A stretch of 33,082 nt of DNA from Anaerolineales bacterium (GCA_004376895.1 SOIH01000224.1:1-33082); one strand, 5' to 3'. Counted from the stretch's first letter, positions 17,727 to 26,203 are shown. Program-made: numbers and translations. Notes: generated by a model not told the origin, from the sequence alone.

Positions 17727-19793
17727 ATGATTCTTCTTGAAGTGGTGCAGGGTGGAGGGCTTTTCGCCTATGCGCCTTTGATCATCGCCCTGCCAATCTT
17801 GGGCTTGATCACCAACATCATCTTCGGCCGCCGACTCGGTGAGCGGTTTGTGGGCATCGTCGCCAGCGGAGCAGTCGCTCTTGCGTTTGTTATCGCGATT
17901 ATGCAATTCCTGGCACTGCAAGCCCATCCGGAGGGTGCTACGATCCCAATCGCGGAATGGATTTCGGTCGGTCGCCTCTCTATTCCATGGTCGATCAAAG
18001 TAGATACCCTCTCAACGACGATGATGCTTATGGTGACGGGCGTCAGCGCGCTGATCCATATCTATGCAATTGGATACATGCATGAAGATGTTCGTTTCCA
18101 AGGTGATCCCGGCCGCTACGCGCGTTTCTTCATCTTCTTCAACCTATTCGTCGCGGCGATGGTGGTGCTGGTCTCGGCGGATAACTACCTGATGATGTTC
18201 GTAGGCTGGGAGGGCGTCGGCCTCTGCTCCTACCTGCTGATTGGTTTCTGGTATGAGAAGGGGGAAGATGGAATAGGCAACGCAGTCGCCGGCAAGAAAG
18301 CTTTTGTAACCAACCGCATCGGTGATTTTGGTTTCCTGATCGCCATGTTCCTGATCTTCGGTGCTGTGGGAAGTCTGCAGTTTGACCAGGTCTTCCATTG
18401 GGTCCATGAACACGGTCTTGCGAACGTTGGGGTGATCTCGGTTGCTACATTGTTCTTACTCCTCGGCGCGACCGGGAAATCGGCGCAGCTCCCGCTGTTT
18501 GTCTGGCTTCCGGATGCAATGGCAGGCCCGACTCCTGTCTCGGCGCTGATTCACGCGGCGACGATGGTCACTGCCGGCATTTACATGATTGCCCGCAGCG
18601 CCCCTCTTTTCGAGGCAGCCCAGTCAACGGCAAACTTGGTGGCATGGGTCGGCGCGGTGACCGCACTCTTCGCGGCGACGATCGCGGTAGGGCAATTCGA
18701 CATCAAGCGCGTGCTTGCCTATTCAACGATCAGCCAACTCGGTTTCATGATGGCTGCTGTAGGGATCGGCGCATACGTGGCGGGTATGTTCCATCTTGTG
18801 ACCCATGCCTTCTTCAAAGCGCTTCTCTTTCTCTCGGCTGGTTCCGTAATACAGGGTGTTGAACACGGCCATCACCATATCGAACACGGTGATGGAGAGC
18901 CTTTCGACCCAAAGGATATGCGTAACATGGGTGGACTGCGTTCGCGCATGAAGGTCACGTACTGGGTCTACTTGATTGGAGCGCTTGCTCTGGCGGGATT
19001 ACCGCCCTTGGCGGGTTTCTTCTCCAAGGATGAGATCCTGGCGGATGCGAACATGGAAAATATGGCCGTATACATCATGCTGGCAACCGCGGCTTTCCTC
19101 ACAGCCTTCTACATGGGGCGGCAGATCCTGATGGTCTTCTTTGGGAAAGCTCGCAGCGAAGCGGCGGCGCACGCGACAGAAAACCCACCAGTTATGACGC
19201 TCCCGCTGATCGCCCTCGCGGGGCTCGCGATCGTCGGCGGGGCGCTCAATCTGCCCGGCCTCCACGCCCTAACGGATTGGCTGGAACATACAATCGAACA
19301 CGTCCACGCGACGGAGTTCAACGTGCTTGTTGCCGGTCTTTCTGTCTTATTTGCTCTTATCGCCATCGGATTCTCATGGTTGCTCTATGGTCGCAAGACC
19401 ATGAAGGAAGGCGAACCCGATCCGTTGCGGAGAATCCTGGGACCAATCTTTGTGGGCATGGAGAACAAGTGGTGGGTTGATGAACTGTACGATTTTCTTA
19501 TTCTCCGTCCATATGTCGCCATATCCTGGTTCCTGGCGGATGTTGTGGATTGGCGTTTCTGGCACGATTGGTTCCACGACAGCGTATTGGGAAGCGCTTA
19601 CCGCAATGGAAGCCGGTGGCTTGCTCAGGTTTTCGATCTCGGCATCATCGATGGGATCGGAAATGGTCTTGGAAGTATAACCAATTGGGGTTCACAACGT
19701 CTCAGAGTTCTGCAAACAGGATATGTCCGGAATTACGCCCTCGCGGTATTGGTCGGGGGATTGCTAGTGTTGAGCTACTTCATTTTCGGGTAA
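17727..19793 (+). CDS. nuoL: NADH-quinone oxidoreductase subunit L
   Basis: NuoL (ND5 homologue) is the distal antiporter-like proton-pumping subunit. At 688 residues it carries the core of about fourteen helices plus the C-terminal lateral helix region. Visible hallmarks are GWEGVGLCSYLLIGFWYE with E162 in the conserved channel position, the GATGKSAQLPLFVWLPDAM segment and HAATMVTAGIYMIAR. A His-rich loop (EHGHHHIEHGDGEPF) precedes the second half. The ATG at 17727 has GGAGGG five bases upstream. Confidence 0.96.
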   Translation: MILLEVVQGGGLFAYAPLIIALPILGLITNIIFGRRLGERFVGIVASGAVALAFVIAIMQFLALQAHPEGATIPIAEWISVGRLSIPWSIKVDTLSTTMMLMVTGVSALIHIYAIGYMHEDVRFQGDPGRYARFFIFFNLFVAAMVVLVSADNYLMMFVGWEGVGLCSYLLIGFWYEKGEDGIGNAVAGKKAFVTNRIGDFGFLIAMFLIFGAVGSLQFDQVFHWVHEHGLANVGVISVATLFLLLGATGKSAQLPLFVWLPDAMAGPTPVSALIHAATMVTAGIYMIARSAPLFEAAQSTANLVAWVGAVTALFAATIAVGQFDIKRVLAYSTISQLGFMMAAVGIGAYVAGMFHLVTHAFFKALLFLSAGSVIQGVEHGHHHIEHGDGEPFDPKDMRNMGGLRSRMKVTYWVYLIGALALAGLPPLAGFFSKDEILADANMENMAVYIMLATAAFLTAFYMGRQILMVFFGKARSEAAAHATENPPVMTLPLIALAGLAIVGGALNLPGLHALTDWLEHTIEHVHATEFNVLVAGLSVLFALIAIGFSWLLYGRKTMKEGEPDPLRRILGPIFVGMENKWWVDELYDFLILRPYVAISWFLADVVDWRFWHDWFHDSVLGSAYRNGSRWLAQVFDLGIIDGIGNGLGSITNWGSQRLRVLQTGYVRNYALAVLVGGLLVLSYFIFG

Positions 19794-19812
19794 TGTGGCT
19801 GAGGAAATGCCT

Positions 19813-21321
19813 ATGAATCTTTCGTTCTCCATACTCTCTTGGGTGACATTCACCCCGGTCCTGGGCGTCCTGGTGCTGTTGTTCTTGCCTAAGGACCGCC
19901 GGAATCTCCTCCGATGGGTCGCTGTGCTGACCTCCATGGTTGCCTTCGGGCTCTCCCTGGTCATGCTAGCGCAGTTTGACCAAACGAACGCCTCACTGCA
20001 GATGGTTGAGAGGCTGCCGTGGTTCCAATTAGCAGGGATGCAGATCGAGTATTACCTGGGCGTGGACGGCTTGAGCATCTTGCTCGTTCTGCTTACGACC
20101 TTCCTTACACCGATCTCGATCATCTCCACCTGGAGTGCGGTTGAAGAGCGCGTGAAAGAATTTTTAATCTTCTTCCTCTTACTCGAAGTGGGAATGGTGG
20201 GCGTCTTCCTGTCTCAAGATATCTTCCTGTTTTATATCTTCTGGGAATTCACCCTCGTACCGATGTATTTCCTGATAGGAATCTGGGGAGGACCAAGAAG
20301 GGTCTATGCCGCCATCAAGTTCTTCCTTTACACCATGGCGGGGTCGATCCTGATGCTGCTAGCGATCCTGTGGCTCGGGATTCGCTTCGAATCTTTCTCG
20401 GTTCCTGACCTCATCGCACAAGGCGGAATACCAGGCGGCGTTCAAACGTGGTTGTTCCTGGCTTTCGCGGCCGCTTTCGCTATCAAGGTCCCAATGTGGC
20501 CTCTGCACTCCTGGCTTCCGGATGCACACGTGGAAGCACCGACGGCGGGTTCGGTCATTCTTGCCGGTGTATTGCTGAAAATGGGAACCTACGGTTTCCT
20601 GAGGTTTAATCTTCCGCTATTCCCGGAGGCATCAATCCGCTTCGCCCCGTGGATGGCGCTCCTGGCGGTGATTGGAATCCTATACGGCGCGGCGGTTTCA
20701 TACGCGCAGAAAGATGTAAAGAAGCTTGTAGCATACTCCTCTGTGAGTCACCTGGGTTTCGTCGTGCTCGGTCTGTTCGCGCTGAATCCATTGGGGATAC
20801 AGGGTGGAATCTTGCAGATGATCAACCATGGTCTGAGCACAGGCGCTTTGTTTCTTATCGTGGGGATGATCTACGAACGACGACACACGCGCGAGATGGA
20901 TGACTTCGGTGGGTTGTGGAAGGTGATGCCGATTTACGGCGCGTTAACCTTGATCGTGACGCTTTCCTCAATGGGCTTGCCGGGTCTGAATGGATTTGTA
21001 GGTGAATTCTCGATACTTCTGGGCGCTTTCGGATCCGAGGCGATCGGATCTCCTCTCTACGCTGGATTTGCCACGGCGGGAGTTATCATGGCGGCGATTT
21101 ACATGCTTTACATGTTCCAGAAGCTTTTCCTTGGCCCGCTCGAAAAGGATGAGAATAAAGCGGTTAAGGATATTAATCTGCGCGAAGTCCTCACCCTGGT
21201 TCCATTGGTGATATTCATCTTCTGGATCGGGCTATATCCCAAACCTTTCTTCAACCTTATTGGGCCATCTGTGGATAAGCTCGTCGCGCTTTTACAGGCT
21301 GCAAGCGTAGCGGTGCACTAA
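19813..21321 (+). CDS. nuoM: NADH-quinone oxidoreductase subunit M
   Basis: NuoM (ND4 homologue) is an antiporter-like proton-pumping membrane subunit. With the start at ATG 19813 it has 502 residues. FWEFTLVPMYFLIGIWGG places E145 at the position of the essential E. coli Glu144, and KVPMWPLHSWLPDAHVEAP and SSVSHLGFVVLG are typical of the family. The upstream in-frame GTG at 19795 is only two bases past the nuoL stop. GAGG at 19801-19804 lies eight bases before ATG 19813, which I prefer. nuoN follows after three bases. Confidence 0.95.
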   Translation: MNLSFSILSWVTFTPVLGVLVLLFLPKDRRNLLRWVAVLTSMVAFGLSLVMLAQFDQTNASLQMVERLPWFQLAGMQIEYYLGVDGLSILLVLLTTFLTPISIISTWSAVEERVKEFLIFFLLLEVGMVGVFLSQDIFLFYIFWEFTLVPMYFLIGIWGGPRRVYAAIKFFLYTMAGSILMLLAILWLGIRFESFSVPDLIAQGGIPGGVQTWLFLAFAAAFAIKVPMWPLHSWLPDAHVEAPTAGSVILAGVLLKMGTYGFLRFNLPLFPEASIRFAPWMALLAVIGILYGAAVSYAQKDVKKLVAYSSVSHLGFVVLGLFALNPLGIQGGILQMINHGLSTGALFLIVGMIYERRHTREMDDFGGLWKVMPIYGALTLIVTLSSMGLPGLNGFVGEFSILLGAFGSEAIGSPLYAGFATAGVIMAAIYMLYMFQKLFLGPLEKDENKAVKDINLREVLTLVPLVIFIFWIGLYPKPFFNLIGPSVDKLVALLQAASVAVH

Positions 21322-21324
21322 ACA

Positions 21325-22776
21325 ATGGACTGGCAAGATTTTCTTTCAGTACTTCCGTTCATCATAGTCGCCGGCTGGGCGACGATCCTCCTGCTGGTTG
21401 ATCTTTGGATCCCCACCGACCGGAAGGGAATCACAGCAGGGCTGGCTGCGCTTGGCCTGGTCGCGGCGATCGTACCGGTCATCTCCCGCTTCGGCATCGA
21501 GCGCGAAACCTTCGATGGGATGATCATCGTCGATGGTTTTTCCTCGTTCCTGCAACTTTTATTCCTCGGCGTTGGGTTGATCGCCATATCGCAGGCTTAT
21601 GATTACCTGCGGCGGCGGGGTATCGAGCGCGGGGAATACTACACTTTACTGCTGTACAGCTTGAGCGGGATGCTCTTGATGGCTTCAGCTGGAGATCTGA
21701 TCGTTGTCTTCCTCGCCGTCGAGCTGCTATCTATCCCGCTTTATGTCCTTGCCGCTTTCGCAATTCCACGGGCCGAATCGGAAGAATCTGCCCTGAAATA
21801 CTTCCTCTTGGGGGCATTTGCCTCGGGATTCCTCGTGTATGGTATCGCGCTGGTCTTTGGTTCAACGGGAACAACTGCGCTAAGTGGCGTGGTAGCTGCG
21901 ATTGCGAGTGCTGAAACCACACCTATTCTCCTTCTTGTAGGGAGCGGAATGATTCTGGTGGGCCTGGGATTTAAGGTCGCAGCGGTTCCATTCCATATGT
22001 GGACTCCGGATGTCTATCAGGGAGCGCCCACATCGGTGACGTCGTTCATGGCCGTAGGCGCGAAGGCTGGCGGTTTCGCTGCCTTGCTGCGTATTTTCGT
22101 CACCGCGTTGCCGGGTGCTGCTTCGACGTGGATGCCGGTAACGATGTGGATCGCCGCACTGACGATGGCCTGGGGGAATATCGCCGCGATTTCGCAGACC
22201 AATATTAAACGAATGCTGGCATATTCGAGCATCGCACATGCAGGATATATATTCATGGCTATGCCGGCTGCGGCAACACCAGAAATTGCGCCGGAAGCGG
22301 TTCGGGCTGCGCTTTTCTACCTGCTGACGTACGCGATTACCAACCTGGGCGCTTGGGGTGTTGTGCTGGCTCTGGAGAAAGCGGAAGGATCGGGGTTGGC
22401 GATCGATGATTACGCCGGCCTGGGGAAGAAACGCCCGGCGCTTGCGCTCGCAATGGCGCTGTTTATGCTGTCGTTGACTGGTGTTCCGCCCACCGTCGGG
22501 TTTATGGGGAAGTTCTATCTCTTCCGAGCCGCCATCGATGCTAATTTGATCTGGCTTGCACTTGTGGGTGTCGTGACCTCACTCATCTCCGCATACTACT
22601 ACTTGCGCGTGGTTGTCGTAATGTACATGCGAGACGGTGAGCCAGAGGTGAGCTCAGAAGCGCTCCTCAATTCCACAATTTTTGTCACCGCTTTAGGGAC
22701 ATTCATCTTTGGGATTTTGCCTGGTTTCCTCTTGAAGATGATCAATCAGGTCGGGCTGCTGGATCTGTTCCGATAA
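21325..22776 (+). CDS. nuoN: NADH-quinone oxidoreductase subunit N
   Basis: NuoN (ND2 homologue) is the third antiporter-like proton-pumping subunit, closest to the quinone module. Its 483 residues show the usual many-helix profile, with KVAAVPFHMWTPDVYQGAP, YSSIAHAGYIFMA and SLTGVPPTVGFMGKFYLF as recognisable segments. The ATG at 21325 lacks a clear ribosome site and lies three bases after nuoM, so translation is probably coupled. It is the last gene of the operon and a long terminator hairpin begins 22 bases after its stop. Confidence 0.95.
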   Translation: MDWQDFLSVLPFIIVAGWATILLLVDLWIPTDRKGITAGLAALGLVAAIVPVISRFGIERETFDGMIIVDGFSSFLQLLFLGVGLIAISQAYDYLRRRGIERGEYYTLLLYSLSGMLLMASAGDLIVVFLAVELLSIPLYVLAAFAIPRAESEESALKYFLLGAFASGFLVYGIALVFGSTGTTALSGVVAAIASAETTPILLLVGSGMILVGLGFKVAAVPFHMWTPDVYQGAPTSVTSFMAVGAKAGGFAALLRIFVTALPGAASTWMPVTMWIAALTMAWGNIAAISQTNIKRMLAYSSIAHAGYIFMAMPAAATPEIAPEAVRAALFYLLTYAITNLGAWGVVLALEKAEGSGLAIDDYAGLGKKRPALALAMALFMLSLTGVPPTVGFMGKFYLFRAAIDANLIWLALVGVVTSLISAYYYLRVVVVMYMRDGEPEVSSEALLNSTIFVTALGTFIFGILPGFLLKMINQVGLLDLFR

Positions 22777-22798
22777 CCGAAATGCGATCTCCTATGTG

Positions 22799-22834
22799 AA
22801 TAAATCCCGTGACGTGGCTGTCGCGGGATTTATT
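22799..22834 (+). terminator. Terminator of the nuo operon
   Basis: AATAAATCCCG (22799-22809) pairs with CGGGATTTATT (22824-22834). Inside, a T-G wobble and GAC/GTC extend the stem to about 15 pairs with a six-base loop. The A/T-rich flanks on both sides suit termination in either direction. Confidence 0.85.
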
Positions 22835-22902
22835 ATTAATGAGGTTGATAGATAAAGGCTCATGTTAGGTCTGTGAGCTTGACTAATCAGAAAAAGGGGT
22901 GT

Positions 22903-22946
22903 GTATGGGGGCATTACAAGTAGTAGAAGAGACCCCCATGCTTTTT
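22903..22946 (+). terminator. Second terminator-like hairpin, upstream of acyP
   Basis: GTATGGGGG (22903-22911) pairs with CCCCCATGC (22933-22941, one wobble) around a 21-base loop, followed immediately by TTTTT. It sits between the nuo terminator and the acyP promoter, so it may be a back-up terminator or an attenuator of a short transcript. Confidence 0.65.
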
Positions 22947-22950
22947 GGAG

Positions 22951-22959
22951 TGCTATAGT
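22951..22959 (+). promoter_or_regulatory. Extended -10 promoter of acyP
   Basis: TGC followed by TATAGT (22954-22959) makes an extended -10. No good -35 is seen. The start should be near 22966, about 31 bases before the acyP ATG and just past the hairpin T-tract. Confidence 0.4.
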
Positions 22960-22996
22960 TTATAGTTGCTCTAATTTGAACCGGCAGGAGAGCTTT

Positions 22997-23296
22997 ATGG
23001 GTGCAGCACGAGCGCATCTCCTAATCCAAGGGAGAGTTCAGGGGGTGAGTTTTCGCTATTACACGATGCAAGAGGCGCAATCGCTCGGCCTCACGGGATG
23101 GGTGCGGAATCTCTGGGATGGACGAGTTGAAGTCTTGCTTGACGGTAGTGAGGATGCGGTTAAGCAAATGATCGAGTGGTGCCAACAAGGACCTCCTTCT
23201 GCGGTTGTAGAGGATGTTGAGATCGCTTGGGAAGAACCCACAGATGAATTTAGAAATTTCCGTGTTCGGATAAACGCGGGCGGGGGACCTTCTTGA
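22997..23296 (+). CDS. acyP: Acylphosphatase
   Basis: Acylphosphatase hydrolyses acyl phosphates such as carbamoyl phosphate and 1,3-bisphosphoglycerate. The 99-residue product has the family signature GRVQGVSFRYYTMQEA with the phosphate-binding Arg at R20 and the catalytic Asn at N38 (GWVRNLWDG). ATG 22997 is used, with AGGAG six bases upstream. The frame runs back to a GTG at 22901, but that would translate through the terminator-like hairpin and the promoter. The stop overlaps the TTG start of the next gene, so these two form a small operon. Confidence 0.92.
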   Translation: MGAARAHLLIQGRVQGVSFRYYTMQEAQSLGLTGWVRNLWDGRVEVLLDGSEDAVKQMIEWCQQGPPSAVVEDVEIAWEEPTDEFRNFRVRINAGGGPS

Positions 23297-23646
23297 GCAG
23301 TCCTCCCGAGATCCAGGCCTACCGTTTCGGTCGTATCGTGATCGATGATGTTGTTTACAATCGAGATGTGATCATTTTCCCTGATCGCGTTCGATCCAAC
23401 TGGTGGCGAAGAGACGGGCATAACCTGGCAATAGAGGACTTAGTCGAGGTGCTAGATGGTGACCCAGAAGTTATCATACTTGGGCGGGGTGCTTTTGGGA
23501 GTATGAAAGTATCGGACGATGTTCGGGAATTGATAACAGAGCGTGGAATTGAGCTCGTTATTTTTCAGACTGAAGGGGCTTGTAAGGCGTATAACGAACT
23601 GCGTGAGCGACGACGAGTGATCGCTGCGCTCCACCTCAGTTGTTGA
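23293..23646 (+). CDS. Mth938-domain (DUF498, PF04430) protein
   Basis: The 117-residue product matches the Mth938 fold by its pattern: short N-terminal strands (YRFGRIVIDDVVYNRDVIIF), a WWRRDGHNL segment, then EVIILGRGAFG followed by a helix and IELVIFQTEGACKAYNEL. The biochemical role of the bacterial members is not known. The family includes human NDUFAF3, an assembly factor of complex I, and AAMDC. Here the gene lies 516 bases downstream of a full complex I operon, overlapping acyP by four bases, so a link to complex I assembly is possible but unproven. The start is the TTG at 23293, overlapping the acyP stop, with GGGGG about six bases upstream. No transmembrane segment or signal peptide is seen. 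Confidence 0.8.
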   Translation: MSSPPEIQAYRFGRIVIDDVVYNRDVIIFPDRVRSNWWRRDGHNLAIEDLVEVLDGDPEVIILGRGAFGSMKVSDDVRELITERGIELVIFQTEGACKAYNELRERRRVIAALHLSC

Positions 23647-23704
23647 CCAAACCCTGTTATTCTTTAAATTATTCCGTTTGTAATATTTAGGGTCGCCTCC
23701 TCCA

Positions 23705-23762
23705 GGTGCTCCCCTCGGTTTAAGCTTTTTAGAGAGCGCAATGGATATCCACGGGGAGCGCT
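23705..23762 (+). repeat. Long-range inverted repeat before the HAD gene
   Basis: GCTCCCC (23708-23714) and GGGGAGC (23753-23759) are complementary, and wobble pairs extend the arms by about three. The loop is 38 bases. The 3' arm is a GGGGAG Shine-Dalgarno-like run close to the next gene, so the fold could limit ribosome access. The evidence is weak. Confidence 0.25.
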
Positions 23763-23780
23763 AAACCATGGAGTGTCAGT

Positions 23781-24455
23781 GTGAAAATGAAAGATTTAGA
23801 TCTCTCAAAATACGGAGTTCTCTGGGATCTCGATGGAGTCTTGATAGAAAGTTCCCGACAACACCTCGAGAGTTGGATGAGTGTCCTACCCCGGTTTGGT
23901 TTGACAATGTCCATGGAGCTTCACGAGCAGACCTTCGGCATGAATAACAGGGAGATCCTGACGATCATGCTCGGCGAACCGCCTGAAGCGGATCTTCTGC
24001 GTCGAATAAGCTGGGAGAAAGAGAGCGCCTTTCGCGAGATCATTCGAGGGACCGTCGAACCTCTAATGGGAGCGGTGGAGCTGCTTGAGCAGTTGCATTC
24101 AGCGAAGGTGCGACAGGCGATTGCGTCTTCGGCACCAGAGGAGAACATACACGTTGTGGTTGATGCATTGCAGATTAGGGGGTATTTCCAGGTGTTAGTT
24201 TCTGGACATGACCTCCCCGCGAAACCAGATCCTGCGGTCTACCTGGAAGCCGCCAGACAGATCGAGCTGGGACCAGAAGCTTGTGTTGTAGTAGAGGATG
24301 CTGTCGTAGGGGTTCGTGGCGCTAAGAAGGCTGGAATGCGTGCAGTTGGGGTGACGACCACGCATCCAGCCAGTGCATTGCAGAGTGCGGATTTAATTGT
24401 AGAATCCTTGCTCGATCTAACTGCGGATGAGATCGTACAGCTTCTCATAAATTAA
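23781..24455 (+). CDS. HAD-superfamily hydrolase (beta-phosphoglucomutase/phosphatase-like)
   Basis: A cytoplasmic phosphatase or phosphomutase of the haloacid dehalogenase superfamily, subfamily I. In the 224-residue protein motif I is WDLDGVL, with the nucleophile D16 and acid/base D18. Motif II is IASSAPEEN (S116/S117), motif III is K148 in AKPDP, and motif IV is VEDAVVG with D173. A helical cap domain lies at about 25-95, typical of phosphoglycolate phosphatase and beta-phosphoglucomutase relatives. The substrate cannot be read from the sequence. The GTG at 23781 is chosen because GGAG lies seven bases upstream; ATG 23787 is the alternative. The 134-base gap before it suggests its own promoter, but I see none that is convincing. 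Confidence 0.85.
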   Translation: MKMKDLDLSKYGVLWDLDGVLIESSRQHLESWMSVLPRFGLTMSMELHEQTFGMNNREILTIMLGEPPEADLLRRISWEKESAFREIIRGTVEPLMGAVELLEQLHSAKVRQAIASSAPEENIHVVVDALQIRGYFQVLVSGHDLPAKPDPAVYLEAARQIELGPEACVVVEDAVVGVRGAKKAGMRAVGVTTTHPASALQSADLIVESLLDLTADEIVQLLIN

Positions 24456-24508
24456 CTAGAGATTGTTGGAACTATTCTTCGAGAGGAGCTAAGTCAATTA
24501 ACGCAGAA

Positions 24509-24534
24509 GCAGGAGGGTTGGATTTCCCTCCTGC
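24509..24534 (+). terminator. Hairpin after the HAD gene
   Basis: GCAGGAGGG (24509-24517) and CCCTCCTGC (24526-24534) pair perfectly over nine bases with an eight-base loop, 54 bases after the HAD stop. There is no T-tract on the plus strand, so it is a likely but imperfect terminator. Confidence 0.55.
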
Positions 24535-24663
24535 ATCCAAATTGCCCCTAGACCTTCAGCAACCTGACGACGAGTGCCCCAAGGGCGTGGGCGAATTGGC
24601 GAAAGGGTTAGACGGTAGAACTGGTTAAAATAATTTCGGCTGCTATGATTGAAAGAAAGTCAG

Positions 24664-24685
24664 CCCGGGAGCCATTGGCGCCCGG
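24664..24685 (-). terminator. Hairpin downstream of rnz
   Basis: CCGGG (24665-24669) pairs with CCCGG (24681-24685), then an A/G mismatch, then GCC/GGC around an ATT loop. Read on the minus strand it is followed by a pyrimidine-rich CTGACTTTCTTTC, 77 bases after the rnz stop, so it may terminate rnz. Confidence 0.45.
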
Positions 24686-24762
24686 ATTTGATTCATGTAA
24701 AAATTTCTATTCAATGGGAGAAAGGGGAATTCTTGAGGGATTCAGGATAGGGTTGGCGGAGT

Positions 24763-25683
24763 TTATTCCGCTCGTTTGATCTGAAAATGATCGAAGTCGC
24801 GAACGACGGTGGTGTTTGGAAAGATCGCCCTCGCTTCCTCGACAACTTCTTTCTCCCGGTACCGACGGGAGATGTGGGTTAAGTAGAGGTGGCGCACACC
24901 TACGCGTTGAGCAAATTCCGCAGCCTGAGCTGCTGATAGATGCCCGAATTTCTTCGCTAAATCGGATTCTGAAGAAAGATAGGTTGCCTCAATCACAAGC
25001 GCGTCTGCCCCAAGCGCTGCCTTCTGCAGTCCTTTTGTGCTGCCGCAATCACCTACGTGGACCAGCCGAGCGCCTCTGCGCGGAGGTCCGAGGACATCCT
25101 CTGGCTTTATCACTATACCATCTGGCAAGGTGATGGATTTTCCGGCAACAAGCTCCGCACGGAGTGGTCCAGATGGCACATTCATCGCCTCGGCTTGTTC
25201 TACAAGGAAGGGGCGGTGTGAGGCTTCCTCAAAAACAAACCCGAAACAGCCCGGTCCCCGATGGGAGACGGGAAACGCGGAAACCTGCAAACCATTTTCC
25301 TCAATTATCAACCCCGGTTCAAGGATACGCAGATTGATATCCAGCGGGGGACGCGCGCCGCGAAGAACAACACCATAGAGCAAGTCATGTATCCGCTCCA
25401 TGGCCCATTCCCCTGCCCAAATCTCGAGTCGATCAATTGCCTCCCAGCGAGCAAAGGTTGAAAGCAACCCGGCGAGACCAAGGATGTGGTCGAGATGGCC
25501 ATGTGTGATTAGAATCCGATTCAAGCGGCGGAAGCCGAGGCCCGAACGCAAGATCTGGCGCTGGGTCCCCTCACCACAGTCGATCAAGAAACGTTGGTCT
25601 CGGTAGCTTACAACCTGCGCGGATAACCCGCGATGAACTGATGGTGCCGATGCCGAAGTGCCAAGGAATGTCAGTTCCAGCAA
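24763..25683 (-). CDS. rnz: Ribonuclease Z (tRNA 3' endonuclease)
   Basis: RNase Z is a metallo-beta-lactamase fold nuclease that removes 3' trailers from tRNA precursors. With the start used here it has 306 residues, the usual bacterial length. Zinc ligands are visible as HGHLDH (H61, H63, D65, H66), H141 in SHRGPG, D212 in HVGDCG and H270 in YLTHIS. The flexible-arm region lies at about 150-205. I start at TTG 25683 because AGAGG precedes it by five bases and LELTFLGTSA is the normal family N-terminus. The frame is open for 44 more codons upstream, but that stretch contains the putative -10 box at 25709-25714 and overlaps the neighbouring membrane protein gene. Confidence 0.92.
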   Translation of the reverse strand: MLELTFLGTSASAPSVHRGLSAQVVSYRDQRFLIDCGEGTQRQILRSGLGFRRLNRILITHGHLDHILGLAGLLSTFARWEAIDRLEIWAGEWAMERIHDLLYGVVLRGARPPLDINLRILEPGLIIEENGLQVSAFPVSHRGPGCFGFVFEEASHRPFLVEQAEAMNVPSGPLRAELVAGKSITLPDGIVIKPEDVLGPPRRGARLVHVGDCGSTKGLQKAALGADALVIEATYLSSESDLAKKFGHLSAAQAAEFAQRVGVRHLYLTHISRRYREKEVVEEARAIFPNTTVVRDFDHFQIKRAE

Positions 25684-25708
25684 GATGTCCTCTGTTAATT
25701 CGATCCAA

Positions 25709-25714
25709 ACTATA
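25709..25714 (-). promoter_or_regulatory. -10 box of rnz
   Basis: On the minus strand this reads TATAGT. The start would be near 25702, leaving a 19-base leader with AGAGG before the TTG. A weak GGTACA lies 16 bases upstream as a possible -35. Confidence 0.35.
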
Positions 25715-25753
25715 GGAATGAGAGATTCATTGTACCTTAATCGGGTTGATGTT

Positions 25754-26203
25754 TCACGCGGTTTGGAGCGAGGACCTGAGCGAGGATAGACCAGCAAGGC
25801 AGGCAGCGAGACCAAGGAACAGCACGGCAGGGCTCATCTGGGTTCGCCAGGCGAGAATGCACCATGCGAAGATGATGCCCATGGATAGCGCAGAGTAGCG
25901 ACGAGAGACTGTTCGGGACCAGAGACGTGTTGGTAACCAGGCTGGGCGGAGAAAAGTTATGGTGAGAGCGAGGATCCCTGAGAGGATCACAGTGGTGCGG
26001 ATACCAAGGTTCCACGCTTCGTAGTAACAGATGAGGATGGAAACGGGCAGAAAGATTAGAAGACCATAGGCCACAACCAAGGCGCGCTCCCAGCGCTGAT
26101 TTTTATCTATCCAACCTCGCCGGGCGACGAAACCCATGCCTGAGGCGAAACCGATATAGAGAGTTGCCATCCCTAAAGTGAGCGTTATTTCAATCAGGTC
26201 CAT
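25754..26203 (-). CDS. Membrane protein of unknown function, five helices
   Basis: I do not recognise a family. The 149-residue product is strongly hydrophobic, with likely transmembrane segments at about 5-26, 42-60, 68-86, 104-120 and 124-142. Basic clusters lie between the first two (RRGWIDKNQRWER) and between the third and fourth (RLWSRTVSRR). No catalytic motif, signal peptidase site or conserved charged residue inside a helix stands out. The ATG at 26203 has only a weak GAGAT nearby. The gene lies 70 bases upstream of rnz on the same strand. It is probably real because of its length and clean membrane profile. Confidence 0.6.
   Translation of the reverse strand: MDLIEITLTLGMATLYIGFASGMGFVARRGWIDKNQRWERALVVAYGLLIFLPVSILICYYEAWNLGIRTTVILSGILALTITFLRPAWLPTRLWSRTVSRRYSALSMGIIFAWCILAWRTQMSPAVLFLGLAACLAGLSSLRSSLQTA

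Larger units (their letters stand above)
24456..24762. other. Gene-free interval between convergent HAD and rnz genes
   Basis: These 307 bases separate two convergent genes and hold two hairpins (24509-24534 and 24664-24685). An extended -10-like TGCTATGAT at 24641-24649 points to the plus strand with no gene after it. No coding frame with a start and ribosome site was seen. Confidence 0.65.

Noticed and set aside
22901-22996. An N-terminal extension of acylphosphatase from GTG 22901
   Set aside because: The region is a terminator hairpin plus promoter, and the family match starts at ATG 22997 with a good ribosome site.
23768-23851. A 27-codon frame from ATG 23768 with a GGGGAG run upstream
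   Set aside because: It runs out of frame through the start of the HAD gene and its sequence looks like a shadow of that gene.
24518-24627. A short open frame (from TTG 24518) in the HAD-rnz interval
   Set aside because: The start has no properly spaced ribosome site, the frame crosses the terminator hairpin, and the peptide resembles nothing known to me.
24641-24649. Extended -10-like TGCTATGAT on the plus strand
   Set aside because: No -35 box, gene or defined RNA follows in that direction; a hairpin that better fits the rnz terminator overlaps the region.
25684-25815. A 44-residue N-terminal extension of RNase Z
   Set aside because: It would include the putative -10 box and overlap the membrane protein gene. 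The TTG at 25683 has a proper ribosome site and fits the family start.
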